A DNA stretch of 5,648 bases from Weeksellaceae bacterium (GTDB lineage Bacteria > Bacteroidota > Bacteroidia > Flavobacteriales > Weeksellaceae): contig JAKOOI010000457.1 of NCBI GenBank assembly GCA_022701475.1, forward strand, positions 1 through 5,648, in the 5' to 3' direction. The stretch's first letter is position 1, and every line of letters begins with the position of its first letter. Both the position numbers and the translations under genes were made by a program. The notes under the pieces are model-generated. The model was not told where the DNA came from. It saw nothing but the letters and a program-made list of their open reading frames with translations, and did not search any database. Shown here in pieces: positions 1 to 4,593 of this stretch.

Positions 1-1360
1 CGGTCTGTTCAGGGTCATTCGCAGGATCAAATTTATCGGTAAAGGCCGCCACGGAACCGAAGAATAACGGACCGGAAATTTCATAATATTTAATTCCGTT
101 TTCACCGGTATGCTTTCTGGCGCGGATTCTTTTGGCATTGTCCCAGGCAAAAACCAGGGCCGCAATCACGACTCCGACCAGGACCGCCAGTGCCAGATTA
201 TGCAAAACAATGGTCACCAATGCAACCACAATCCCTACGAAGATATCCGACTTCGGCATTTTATTGACGATCCGGATCGATACCCACTGGAACGTGCTTA
301 CTGCCACTACCATCATTACGCCGACAAGGGCAGCCATCGGGATGCGTTCAATGACAGGCGCTCCTACCAGAATAATAATCAGAATGGTAAAAGAGGCTAT
401 TATCGCTGAAAGCCGGGTCCTTGAACCGGCATTCAGATTTACCAGGGTCTGGGCTACCATCGCACAGCCTCCCATTCCGCCGAAAAAGCCGTTGGTGATA
501 TTGGCCAGGCCCTGGGCTACCGCTTCTTTGTTGGCATTTCCTTTGGATTCCGTGATTTCATCCACCATGGATAAAGTGAGCAGGGATTCAATCAGGCCGA
601 CGCCTGCCATAATAAGGGCATACGGGAAAATAACCTGCAGGGTTTCCAGCGAGACAGGAATTGCCGGGATATGGAAAGAAGGAAGGCTTCCGCTGATGCG
701 GGCGATGTCCGCTACCGTTTTGGTGGGAATCCCGAATCCTGCAGCAATAGCAAAAACCACAATAATGGCCACCAGCGATGCCGGAACGGCTTTCGTGATT
801 TTAGGGAAAAGACACACAACAGCCACCGTCAGTGCTGTTAGTCCGGCCATAATATAAAGTGAATCCCCCTGAATCCAGCCTGAAGTTCCGTCTGCGCCTG
901 TTGTTTTAAACTGTTCTATCTGTGCCATGAAGATAATCACGGCCAGGCCGTTCAGAAAGCCATACATGACCGGCTGCGGGATCAGCCGTACGAATTTCCC
1001 CCATTTGAACAGGCCGACAAGCATCTGAAGCAGGCCTCCGAGCGCTACCGTAGCAAAAAGATATTCTATGCCATGGGTCTTGATCAGGGCAATCAGCACA
1101 ACAATGGTAGCACCTGCACCTCCGGATACCATTCCTGGGCGGCCTCCCAGAATGGCAGTCACCAATCCCATCATAAAAGCAGCATACAATCCGGTGAGCG
1201 GGGAAAGCCCGGCCAGGATGGCGAAAGAGAGCGATTCGGGAATCATGGTCATGGCAACGGTAAAACCTGCCAGTAATTCGTTCCTGTAATTTATATTTTG
1301 TGGAAAACCGGGGAGATGGAGTGTATTTTTCATTTCGGCAACAAAGGTAGGCTGTTCCAT
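1..1360 (-). CDS. SulP family anion permease, C-terminus cut by window edge
   Basis: Inner-membrane transporter of the SulP/SLC26 family, which moves sulfate, bicarbonate or related anions; the substrate cannot be told from sequence. The minus-strand frame is open from ATG at 1360 to base 1, giving about 453 residues. An in-frame TGA lies a short way upstream and no other ATG intervenes, which fixes this start; a second ATG at 1333 is possible. Near residues 38-46 is the SulP signature PESLSFA, followed by AGLSPLTGLYAAF. Many hydrophobic segments follow, with GVGLIESLLT near residue 254 and the glycine-rich NGFFGGMGGC after it. Around residue 425 the protein turns hydrophilic and enters a STAS domain (KYYEISGPLFFGS near 425-437). 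Family members of this short type run to roughly 500 residues, so perhaps 50 are missing. GC content is clearly higher than in the right half of the window. Plus-strand open frames over this region are shadows. Confidence 0.95.
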   Translation of the reverse strand, partial: MEQPTFVAEMKNTLHLPGFPQNINYRNELLAGFTVAMTMIPESLSFAILAGLSPLTGLYAAFMMGLVTAILGGRPGMVSGGAGATIVVLIALIKTHGIEYLFATVALGGLLQMLVGLFKWGKFVRLIPQPVMYGFLNGLAVIIFMAQIEQFKTTGADGTSGWIQGDSLYIMAGLTALTVAVVCLFPKITKAVPASLVAIIVVFAIAAGFGIPTKTVADIARISGSLPSFHIPAIPVSLETLQVIFPYALIMAGVGLIESLLTLSMVDEITESKGNANKEAVAQGLANITNGFFGGMGGCAMVAQTLVNLNAGSRTRLSAIIASFTILIIILVGAPVIERIPMAALVGVMMVVAVSTFQWVSIRIVNKMPKSDIFVGIVVALVTIVLHNLALAVLVGVVIAALVFAWDNAKRIRARKHTGENGIKYYEISGPLFFGSVAAFTDKFDPANDPEQT

Positions 1361-1529
1361 TTTCAAAAACAATATTTCGTGGTATCTCGATTTAAAATTT
1401 CACAATAAGGAGGGTATCTGTTTGCCTGTTTGTCAAAGAACAGCGACTTCATTATTTCACTGCATAAACGATATATATAAGGTAATTTTAATCAAAATTC
1501 ACTTTTCCTAAAATTTTTTAACTCATTTT
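1361..1529. other. Intergenic region upstream of the SulP gene
   Basis: AT-rich non-coding DNA between the SulP gene (leftward) and the rightward promoter at 1530-1560. The SulP promoter should lie here, but I found no exact TAnnTTTG box on the minus strand. No RNA gene or convincing repeat is visible. Confidence 0.5.
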
Positions 1530-1560
1530 TTTGGTCTCACTCGAAATTTTTCTATATTTG
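1530..1560 (+). promoter_or_regulatory. Flavobacterial sigma-A type promoter
   Basis: TTTG at 1530-1533 and TATATTTG at 1553-1560 fit the known Bacteroidota promoter form TTG, 17-23 bases, TAnnTTTG, here with a 19-base spacer. It points toward the two HTH genes, so their mRNA would carry a leader of roughly 440 bases. Transcription should begin just after 1560, inside the inverted repeat at 1561-1579. Confidence 0.7.
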
Positions 1561-1579
1561 GAATTGAAGAAATCAATTC
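1561..1579 (+). promoter_or_regulatory. Inverted repeat at the expected transcription start
   Basis: GAATTGA (1561-1567) and TCAATTC (1573-1579) form a perfect 7-bp inverted repeat with a 5-base centre, directly touching the -7 box and followed by TTTT. It could be an operator for a dimeric repressor, possibly the downstream HTH proteins acting on their own promoter, or a hairpin at the 5' end of the mRNA. The symmetry is seen; the role is inferred. Confidence 0.4.
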
Positions 1580-2008
1580 TTTTCTGCAAAATTTTGATAT
1601 AATTAGTAATGATAATTAAAATTTGAGGCAGATCTAAAAACAACCGTTAAATCATATACAGCGGCAGCATGAATACATTCAGCAGGTAATAAAAGCATTG
1701 AATCCTGGGAAAAAACACTGGCTTTTTTCTCAACGAAGATGAACACATGAGAAAGAAAAATGGTAGTGACGCATTATCGGATGCAGAAAATTGCAGAATG
1801 ATTTATCAATATCGTGAGAGCGCAGCATTCGCAGCCCTTTACATAGAGAAAACTGCTGTTTCAGGACCTATCCCGATTTCCGTCTGGTTCAGTCATTTAT
1901 TTTTTCAGTCTCACTTTGGATTATTTTTTGAAGCTTATTATCAACCGGATAAAGCAGTCAACATGTTTTTACTGATGCTGTTATATAAAGAACAAATATT
2001 TATCAGAG
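1580..2008 (+). other. Long leader region before the HTH genes
   Basis: About 430 bases without a convincing gene. The one sizeable open frame is 1747-2019. A weak A/T-rich stem (GAAAAAA against TTTTTTC, roughly 1708-1730) is too poor to call a terminator. The 3' end carries the first copy of a 14-bp repeat that also spans the start of the next gene. Confidence 0.4.
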
Positions 2009-2019
2009 ATGTTATATAA
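1747..2019 (+). CDS. Doubtful small open frame, 90 codons
   Basis: An open frame that starts at ATG 1747 and ends at a TAA overlapping the first 11 bases of the HTH gene at 2009. The product has no recognised domain and an unusual composition, with a Phe-rich central stretch (WFSHLFFQSHFGLFF). Its last residues, MLLYKEQIFI, resemble the N-terminus of the next gene (MLYKEIHIG), which is better explained by a DNA repeat than by a shared protein function. It lies on the leader of the HTH transcript and could be a coupled leader peptide, but I think it is more likely not a gene. Confidence 0.15.
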   Translation: MRKKNGSDALSDAENCRMIYQYRESAAFAALYIEKTAVSGPIPISVWFSHLFFQSHFGLFFEAYYQPDKAVNMFLLMLLYKEQIFIRDVI

Positions 2020-2023
2020 AGAA
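1979..2023 (+). repeat. 14-bp direct repeat spanning the HTH start codon
   Basis: TGTTATATAAAGAA occurs at 1979-1992 and again at 2010-2023, 31 bases apart with no mismatch. The second copy includes the TG of the ATG at 2009. It may be a small duplication of the gene start or a paired protein-binding site (31 bp is close to three helical turns). Confidence 0.7.
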
Positions 2024-2425
2024 ATACATATAGGAAATTTTATAAAAGAAAGGGCTGAAGAATTGGCAATCAGCACAGAAAGAATTTGTAATTTCCTGAA
2101 AAAAGATGAGGACAGCGTTGAAAAAATGTACAAAAGTGCCTCTATAGAAACCGATCTGTTGCTCCGGTGCTCAAAACTGCTGGAATATGATTTTTTCAGG
2201 CTGTACAGCTCACACCTGATCCTCTATTCACCACCGTCGGCTGTTGATAAGAAGAAAAACCACAGATCGGATAAGATTCCTTACTTCAGAAAGAATATTT
2301 ATACCCAGGAAATCAAGGAATTCATCATCCGGAAAATACAGTCCGGAGAAATGACCCAGACCGACATCATCAAGGAATATTCCATCCCCAAAAGCACCCT
2401 TCACCGGTGGCTACAAAAACTCTAA
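2009..2425 (+). CDS. Two-domain HTH DNA-binding protein (Chryseobacterium type)
   Basis: A 138-residue protein, probably a DNA-binding regulator; its target is unknown. Residues 1-70 (IHIGNFIKERAEELAIS, then ETDLLLRCSKLLEYDFFRLY) look like an XRE/Cro-type helix-turn-helix. Residues 95-138 (YTQEIKEFIIRKI, then MTQTDIIKEYSIPKSTLHRW) form a second HTH of the kind found in IS3-type transposase OrfA proteins. I recognise the pattern as a protein common in Chryseobacterium, often labelled transposase. There is no DDE catalytic domain and no flanking terminal repeat, so I do not regard it as an active transposase. The start is fixed by the family-like N-terminus (M-x-YKEIHIG); no Shine-Dalgarno is seen, as is usual in this phylum. 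It forms an operon with the gene 12 bases downstream and shares its terminator. The upstream inverted repeat suggests possible autoregulation. Confidence 0.8.
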   Translation: MLYKEIHIGNFIKERAEELAISTERICNFLKKDEDSVEKMYKSASIETDLLLRCSKLLEYDFFRLYSSHLILYSPPSAVDKKKNHRSDKIPYFRKNIYTQEIKEFIIRKIQSGEMTQTDIIKEYSIPKSTLHRWLQKL

Positions 2426-2437
2426 ATCTGAAATCCC

Positions 2438-2782
2438 ATGCGCCCCAATTACAGTAAAATTTATAAGGACATGATTACAGAACATGATCCTGAGAAACTG
2501 GAAGACCCGAAGATACAGCGGATGCTGAAGAATTTAAAAACAACGGAAGATGTCCTGAAACTGAACGAGCTGGTATTCAAATCCTCCAAAGAAAGCCTGA
2601 GGAATAACCAGAAGCTGAAGACCTATGACAAAAAGACGATGCTTAAGCTGCTGCAGTACCAGCAGAAACACGGCCTGTCTACCAATTACATGTCTAAAAA
2701 ATACAGGATCAGCAGGACGACTATTGCAAAATGGAAAAAAACTTTTGAAGAAGAGTTTCAGAAATTAGCTGAAAAAAAATAG
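2438..2782 (+). CDS. Small HTH protein, partner of the preceding gene
   Basis: A 114-residue, very basic protein with one clear helix-turn-helix at about residues 86-108 (HGLSTNYMSKKYRISRTTIA, followed by KWKK), again of the transposase/homeodomain-like type. The N-terminal part (PNYSKIYKDMI, then DVLKLNELVF, then QKLKTYDKKTMLKLLQYQQ) is helical and resembles a conserved Chryseobacterium family that I recall always downstream of the 138-residue type. It begins 12 bases after that gene stops and ends 20 bases before a strong terminator, so the two form a closed two-gene operon. No catalytic domain is present. A joint regulatory role is inferred; database names such as transposase would be misleading. 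Confidence 0.8.
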   Translation: MRPNYSKIYKDMITEHDPEKLEDPKIQRMLKNLKTTEDVLKLNELVFKSSKESLRNNQKLKTYDKKTMLKLLQYQQKHGLSTNYMSKKYRISRTTIAKWKKTFEEEFQKLAEKK

Positions 2783-2802
2783 GCCCGTCCTGTTTATCAT
2801 AC

Positions 2803-2841
2803 AAAAAAGTCCGGTGAATCAGCTGATTCACCGGATTTTTT
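2803..2841. terminator. Strong bidirectional Rho-independent terminator
   Basis: Positions 2810-2835 are a perfect 26-bp palindrome (arms TCCGGTGAATCAG and CTGATTCACCGGA) flanked by AAAAAA at 2803-2808 and TTTTTT at 2836-2841. It ends the HTH operon on the plus strand, 20 bases after its stop codon. On the minus strand it ends the Y RNA region, directly abutting the 3' strand of Y6. Confidence 0.92.
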
Positions 2842-2981
2842 ATAAAGGTAACAGGCGGAAAAAGAAAAAGCGGGGCAACGTTATGCCGGAGTCGAACCGG
2901 ATAGCCTTGCAGGAAGTACCTGCTGCGCTATTCCTCCCCTTTTAATGGTAACGAAGGATCTTTTTCCTACGACACTTTATA
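2841..2981 (-). ncRNA. Y RNA-like RNA Y6, with an unpermuted tRNA-like module
   Basis: A 141-nt structured RNA closed by helix 1 (TATAAAG 2981-2975 with CTTTATA 2847-2841) and helix 2 (GGAAAAAGA 2967-2959 with TCTTTTTCC 2865-2857). The loop between them is TGTCGTA on the 5' side and GCCTGTTAC on the 3' side, the feature shared by all six RNAs here and resembling the Ro60-binding site of Y RNAs. The distal part has a canonical T arm (CCGG, loop TTCGACT, CCGG; 2900-2886). It also has a D-arm-like TAGCGCAGCAGGTA (2930-2917), 13 of 14 bases like Y4, but refolded into a longer hairpin (ATAGC/GCTAT, then GCAGG/CCTGC). GGGG (2939-2936) and CCCC (2875-2872) could close both hairpins. Here D precedes T, unlike Y1 and Y4. 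It follows the SUKH gene and ends at the shared terminator. Confidence 0.75.
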
Positions 2982-2992
2982 TTTTACACGTA

Positions 2993-3012
2993 AAAACAGA
3001 ATAACCTGTTTT
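2993..3012 (-). terminator. Weak terminator-like hairpin after the SUKH gene
   Basis: On the minus strand AAAACAG (3012-3006) pairs with CTGTTTT (2999-2993) over a 6-base loop, ending in a short T run. A second hairpin without a T tract lies at 3037-3059 (ACAGG-GAAT stems). Either could trim or partly end the SUKH message before Y6. The stem is AT-rich, so the call is weak. Confidence 0.3.
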
Positions 3013-3068
3013 GTAAATCCGTAATCATTTTTTATTACAGGCGAATAAAATTCTCCTGTTAAGATCCA

Positions 3069-3842
3069 TTATTCCAGGCCGAAATCGCGGAGACCGGAAG
3101 AATAAGACAGAACCACTTCTTTCAGGTAAGGGATATCCCTGGTTTCATCATATTGGAAACTCTTTTCAATGGGTTCCGTTGCTTCCCTGCTGAGTTCCGG
3201 ATAATACATCCGGTCTTCTTCATCAAAAACCAAACGGACAATACCGATATGATTCCGCATCTCATTAAGCAGGTACGTCTTTATGTCCCATCCCAGTATA
3301 CCCATGTCGAAACCGCTGATGCAGAGTACCGGTTTCCAGGCAAGATGTTCGCCGCTTACCATAAAATGGAATCCTCTTACCGGCAGAAGATCCGGAATTC
3401 GGGAAAACCATTCATTAAAAACAGCCCTCCGTTCTTCTTCGGATCCCGGTTCCGGTCCCCAGGATTTCAACCAGCATGTTCCGGCGGATCCCATATCCTT
3501 CAGCATGGAATCATAAGGATACCGGATCATCTCCAGGATTTCTTCCCGTTCTTCCCGCCAGTTATAGAAGAAAGTACATTCTTCAGTGAACTTTTCATTA
3601 TTGTATTCGTATTCCACGGTTTCCTTTCTGTCAACCGCATGGAGAATTTTCAGGAATTCACGGTGTTCAGGGGAAAACTTCACTTTATATTCCCTTTCTA
3701 TCCCTGCGATCTCTTCTTCTGCGAGCGGCAGCCATTTTGCCCCGTGCAATCCTTTCGGGACTGTGTTTTCATCAGACCAGGTCTTTTCTGTCCGGTCTCT
3801 GATCCAGTACAAAAAATCTGTTATGTTTTCTGGTATGTCCAT
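3069..3842 (-). CDS. SUKH superfamily (SMI1/KNR4-like) protein
   Basis: A 257-residue soluble protein with no signal peptide or membrane segment. Residues 38-72 (LPLAEEEIAGIEREYKVKF, then SPEHREFLKILH) carry the typical SMI1/KNR4 start: a helix, a Gly/Lys turn, a Phe-Pro-like stretch and an FLK helix. Later conserved-looking parts are CWLKSWGPEP (123-132), DLLPVRGFHFMVS (151-163) and PVLCISGFDM then GWDIKTYLLNE (171-194). SUKH proteins are best known as immunity proteins against contact-dependent and polymorphic toxins, many of them nucleases, but other members have housekeeping roles. No toxin gene is adjacent. The start at 3842 lies about 20 bases after the 3' strand of Y5 and its T run, and Y6 follows after the stop, so this is the only protein gene embedded in the Y RNA array. 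Whether it works with the RNAs is unknown. A long plus-strand frame over the same DNA is a shadow. Confidence 0.85.
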   Translation of the reverse strand: MDIPENITDFLYWIRDRTEKTWSDENTVPKGLHGAKWLPLAEEEIAGIEREYKVKFSPEHREFLKILHAVDRKETVEYEYNNEKFTEECTFFYNWREEREEILEMIRYPYDSMLKDMGSAGTCWLKSWGPEPGSEEERRAVFNEWFSRIPDLLPVRGFHFMVSGEHLAWKPVLCISGFDMGILGWDIKTYLLNEMRNHIGIVRLVFDEEDRMYYPELSREATEPIEKSFQYDETRDIPYLKEVVLSYSSGLRDFGLE

Positions 3843-3862
3843 TTCATTTACAATAGTAATAA

Positions 3863-3970
3863 AAAAGAGTCAATAAACGGGAAAGCTTTATACACCATTC
3901 AGGTTTATTCCGGAGTTGAACCAAGATCATAAGATATACCGAAGTAAACTTTCCCTGACGGCACTCTTTT
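3863..3970 (-). ncRNA. Y RNA-like RNA Y5, with T arm and acceptor only
   Basis: A 108-nt RNA with two perfect 7-bp closing helices: AAAAGAG (3970-3964) with CTCTTTT (3869-3863), and GGGAAAG (3955-3949) with CTTTCCC (3885-3879). The internal loop is TGCCGTCA on the 5' side and GTTTATTGA on the 3' side; of the six it is closest to the vertebrate Y RNA lower stem as I recall it (CCG opposite UUGA). The distal domain has a T arm (3925-3909, loop TTCAACT, G-U rich stem). It continues into acceptor strand ATAAACC (3908-3902), linker TGAAT and opposite strand GGTGTAT (3896-3890), 6 of 7 paired. There is no D arm or anticodon stem, so it amounts to a tRNA minihelix. It begins 8 bases after Y4 ends and finishes with a run of six T. 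Confidence 0.8.
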
Positions 3971-3978
3971 GTTTTTAA

Positions 3979-4117
3979 ATCAGGGTAATAATGTAAGAAT
4001 CTTCTGTCATTTGCTCTACCTGCTGAGCTACATCCCGTTTACAACAGAGATGGCAGGAATCGAACCTGCGACCCAATGGTTAACTATCCGAAGTATGATT
4101 CTGAAACGACACCTGAT
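3979..4117 (-). ncRNA. Y RNA-like RNA Y4, with a nearly complete permuted tRNA module
   Basis: A 139-nt RNA closed by ATCAGG (4117-4112) with CCTGAT (3984-3979) and AGAATC (4102-4097) with GATTCT (4001-3996). The loop is TGTCGTTTC on the 5' side and TACATTATTAC on the 3' side. The distal part is a tRNA in circularly permuted order: anticodon-stem strand CCATT (4079-4075), variable GGGTC, T arm with perfect stem GCAGG/CCTGC and loop TTCGATT (4069-4053), acceptor 3' strand CATCTCT (4052-4046), linker GTTGTAAA, acceptor 5' strand CGGGATG (4037-4031), TA, D arm GCTCAGCAGGTAGAGC (4028-4013), then AATGA (4011-4007). AATGA pairs with CCATT except at one position. The Y stem replaces the anticodon loop, which agrees with the published picture of YrlA as a tRNA mimic. 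The absence of free acceptor ends and of an anticodon makes a working tRNA unlikely. Confidence 0.85.
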
Positions 4118-4170
4118 CTTTATGATTAATAAATAATGGGTAGTAATATTGCTTTGCTAAGCCGGATCAC

Positions 4171-4198
4171 TCATTACCCATTACCCATTGCTCATTAC
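4171..4198. repeat. Four tandem copies of a 7-bp unit
   Basis: TCATTAC, CCATTAC, CCATTGC and TCATTAC follow one another exactly in register (consensus YCATTRC). A partial inverted copy (AATGGGTAGTAAT) lies at 4135-4147, so the minus-strand RNA between Y3 and Y4 could fold into an imperfect hairpin. Similar heptamer runs occur in flavobacterial intergenic DNA as I remember it; the role is unknown. Confidence 0.65.
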
Positions 4199-4208
4199 TT
4201 ATTTTTAC

Positions 4209-4277
4209 ACCGGGCAATCTGCAGAAAGCGTTTTTAGTTCAATGAAAGTCGAAGGAACTCTTTCTTACGGCACCGGT
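4209..4277 (-). ncRNA. Y RNA-like RNA Y3, short form without tRNA module
   Basis: A 69-nt RNA with helix 1 ACCGG (4277-4273) and CCGGT (4213-4209), and helix 2 AGAAAG (4265-4260) and CTTTCT (4228-4223). The internal loop is TGCCGTA on the 5' side and GCAGATTGC on the 3' side, the same pattern as in its neighbours. In place of a tRNA module there is a simple hairpin, AGTTC (4259-4255) with GAACT (4240-4236), whose loop begins CTTCG. CTTCG, or CATCG in Y2, also follows the 5' strand in the other members. Its promoter is the second TGCGTA/TAnnTTTG copy (4317-4352). Y4 and Y5 lie downstream with no visible promoter of their own. Confidence 0.75.
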
Positions 4278-4316
4278 TGCTTTTTAAGTTTTCATGGTTG
4301 TTGTTATTTGTTGATG

Positions 4317-4352
4317 CAAAATTACTCTGTCAGTACGCATTGTTTTTACGCA
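4317..4352 (-). promoter_or_regulatory. Regulated promoter for Y3-Y4-Y5, copy 2
   Basis: On the minus strand two TGCGTA hexamers (4352-4347 and 4339-4334, 13-bp period) precede the -7 box TAATTTTG (4324-4317). There is no good TTG at the -33 position, which the second hexamer overlaps. The arrangement repeats almost exactly upstream of Y1, so the hexamers are probably a binding site for an activator. Transcription would start about 35-40 bases before helix 1 of Y3. Confidence 0.65.
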
Positions 4353-4371
4353 GCTGAAATTTAATTTGAAA

Positions 4372-4457
4372 AACCAAGTAATAAGTTGTAACCGTTTTTT
4401 GAATGTTGTTCAAATTTTAAGCTTGACGATGGAACGCTTACGGAGACGACATTGGTT
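4372..4457 (-). ncRNA. Y RNA-like RNA Y2, short diverged form
   Basis: An 86-nt RNA found by the shared internal loop. Helix 1 is AACCAA (4457-4452) with TTGGTT (4377-4372). The loop is TGTCGTCTCC on the 5' side and AACTTATTAC on the 3' side. Helix 2 is GTAAGCGTT (4441-4433) with AACGGTTAC (4396-4388), two 4-bp blocks around one G-G mismatch. The distal loop is AT-rich and has no tRNA module. It begins 7 bases after Y1 ends, as Y5 does after Y4, and ends in a short T run. It is the least certain of the six because the loop is longer and helix 2 is imperfect. Confidence 0.62.
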
Positions 4458-4464
4458 ATTTTTA

Positions 4465-4593
4465 GCAGGGTAAAAAAGCAGACAGAAACTTACTGATGGA
4501 GTGATCCTTTACACCATCCCGGAATTCCGGGAGCAGGACATGAACCTGCATTGCCACCTCTGAAACGAAGAAATCCTGTCTTACGACACCTGC
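4465..4593 (-). ncRNA. Y RNA-like RNA Y1, with a permuted tRNA module
   Basis: A 129-nt RNA closed by GCAGG (4593-4589) with CCTGC (4469-4465) and AGACAG (4581-4576) with CTGTCT (4485-4480). The internal loop is TGTCGTA on the 5' side and GCTTTTTTAC on the 3' side. The tRNA module is permuted. Anticodon-stem strand GGTGG (4558-4554) pairs fully with CCATC (4499-4495), with one G-U. A T arm with perfect stem GCAGG/CCTGC follows (4549-4533). The acceptor strands are TCCCGGA (4532-4526) and TCCGGGA (4523-4517), joined by only two bases, and then comes a D arm GTG-TAAAGGAT-CAC (4514-4501) with the usual GG. The T loop is TTCATGT, which lacks the A normally found at tRNA position 58. It is the first unit after promoter copy 1. 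Confidence 0.85.

Noticed and set aside
132..857. Long plus-strand open frame, with others at 110-409, 1068-1289 and 1073-1276
   Set aside because: All lie antisense to the SulP gene, whose minus-strand product matches its family throughout. The plus-strand products are low-complexity (Thr/Ile/Ala or His/Asn rich).
1708..1730. Terminator or attenuator upstream of 1747
   Set aside because: The stem is only A/T pairs around CACTGGC and has no separate T tract; it is too weak to call.
2009..2782. Insertion sequence with orfA/orfB
   Set aside because: Neither protein has a DDE domain, there is no programmed frameshift or overlap, and no inverted or target-site repeats flank the pair.
3153..3932. 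259-codon plus-strand frame, with two more at 3283-3516 and 3586-3876
   Set aside because: Antisense to the SUKH gene; the product is Phe/Pro-rich without a domain, and the minus-strand product fits a known superfamily. It also runs into Y5.
4001..4079. Ordinary tRNA gene or two tRNA gene fragments
   Set aside because: T arm and D arm are in the wrong order for a tRNA on the minus strand, there is no anticodon loop, and the whole is enclosed by the Y-type stem. A permuted tRNA-like module of a Y RNA explains every piece.
2841..4593. CRISPR array or tandem-repeat array
   Set aside because: Units differ in length (69 to 141 nt) and sequence. Only short loop motifs and base-pairing are shared, not exact repeats separated by constant spacers.
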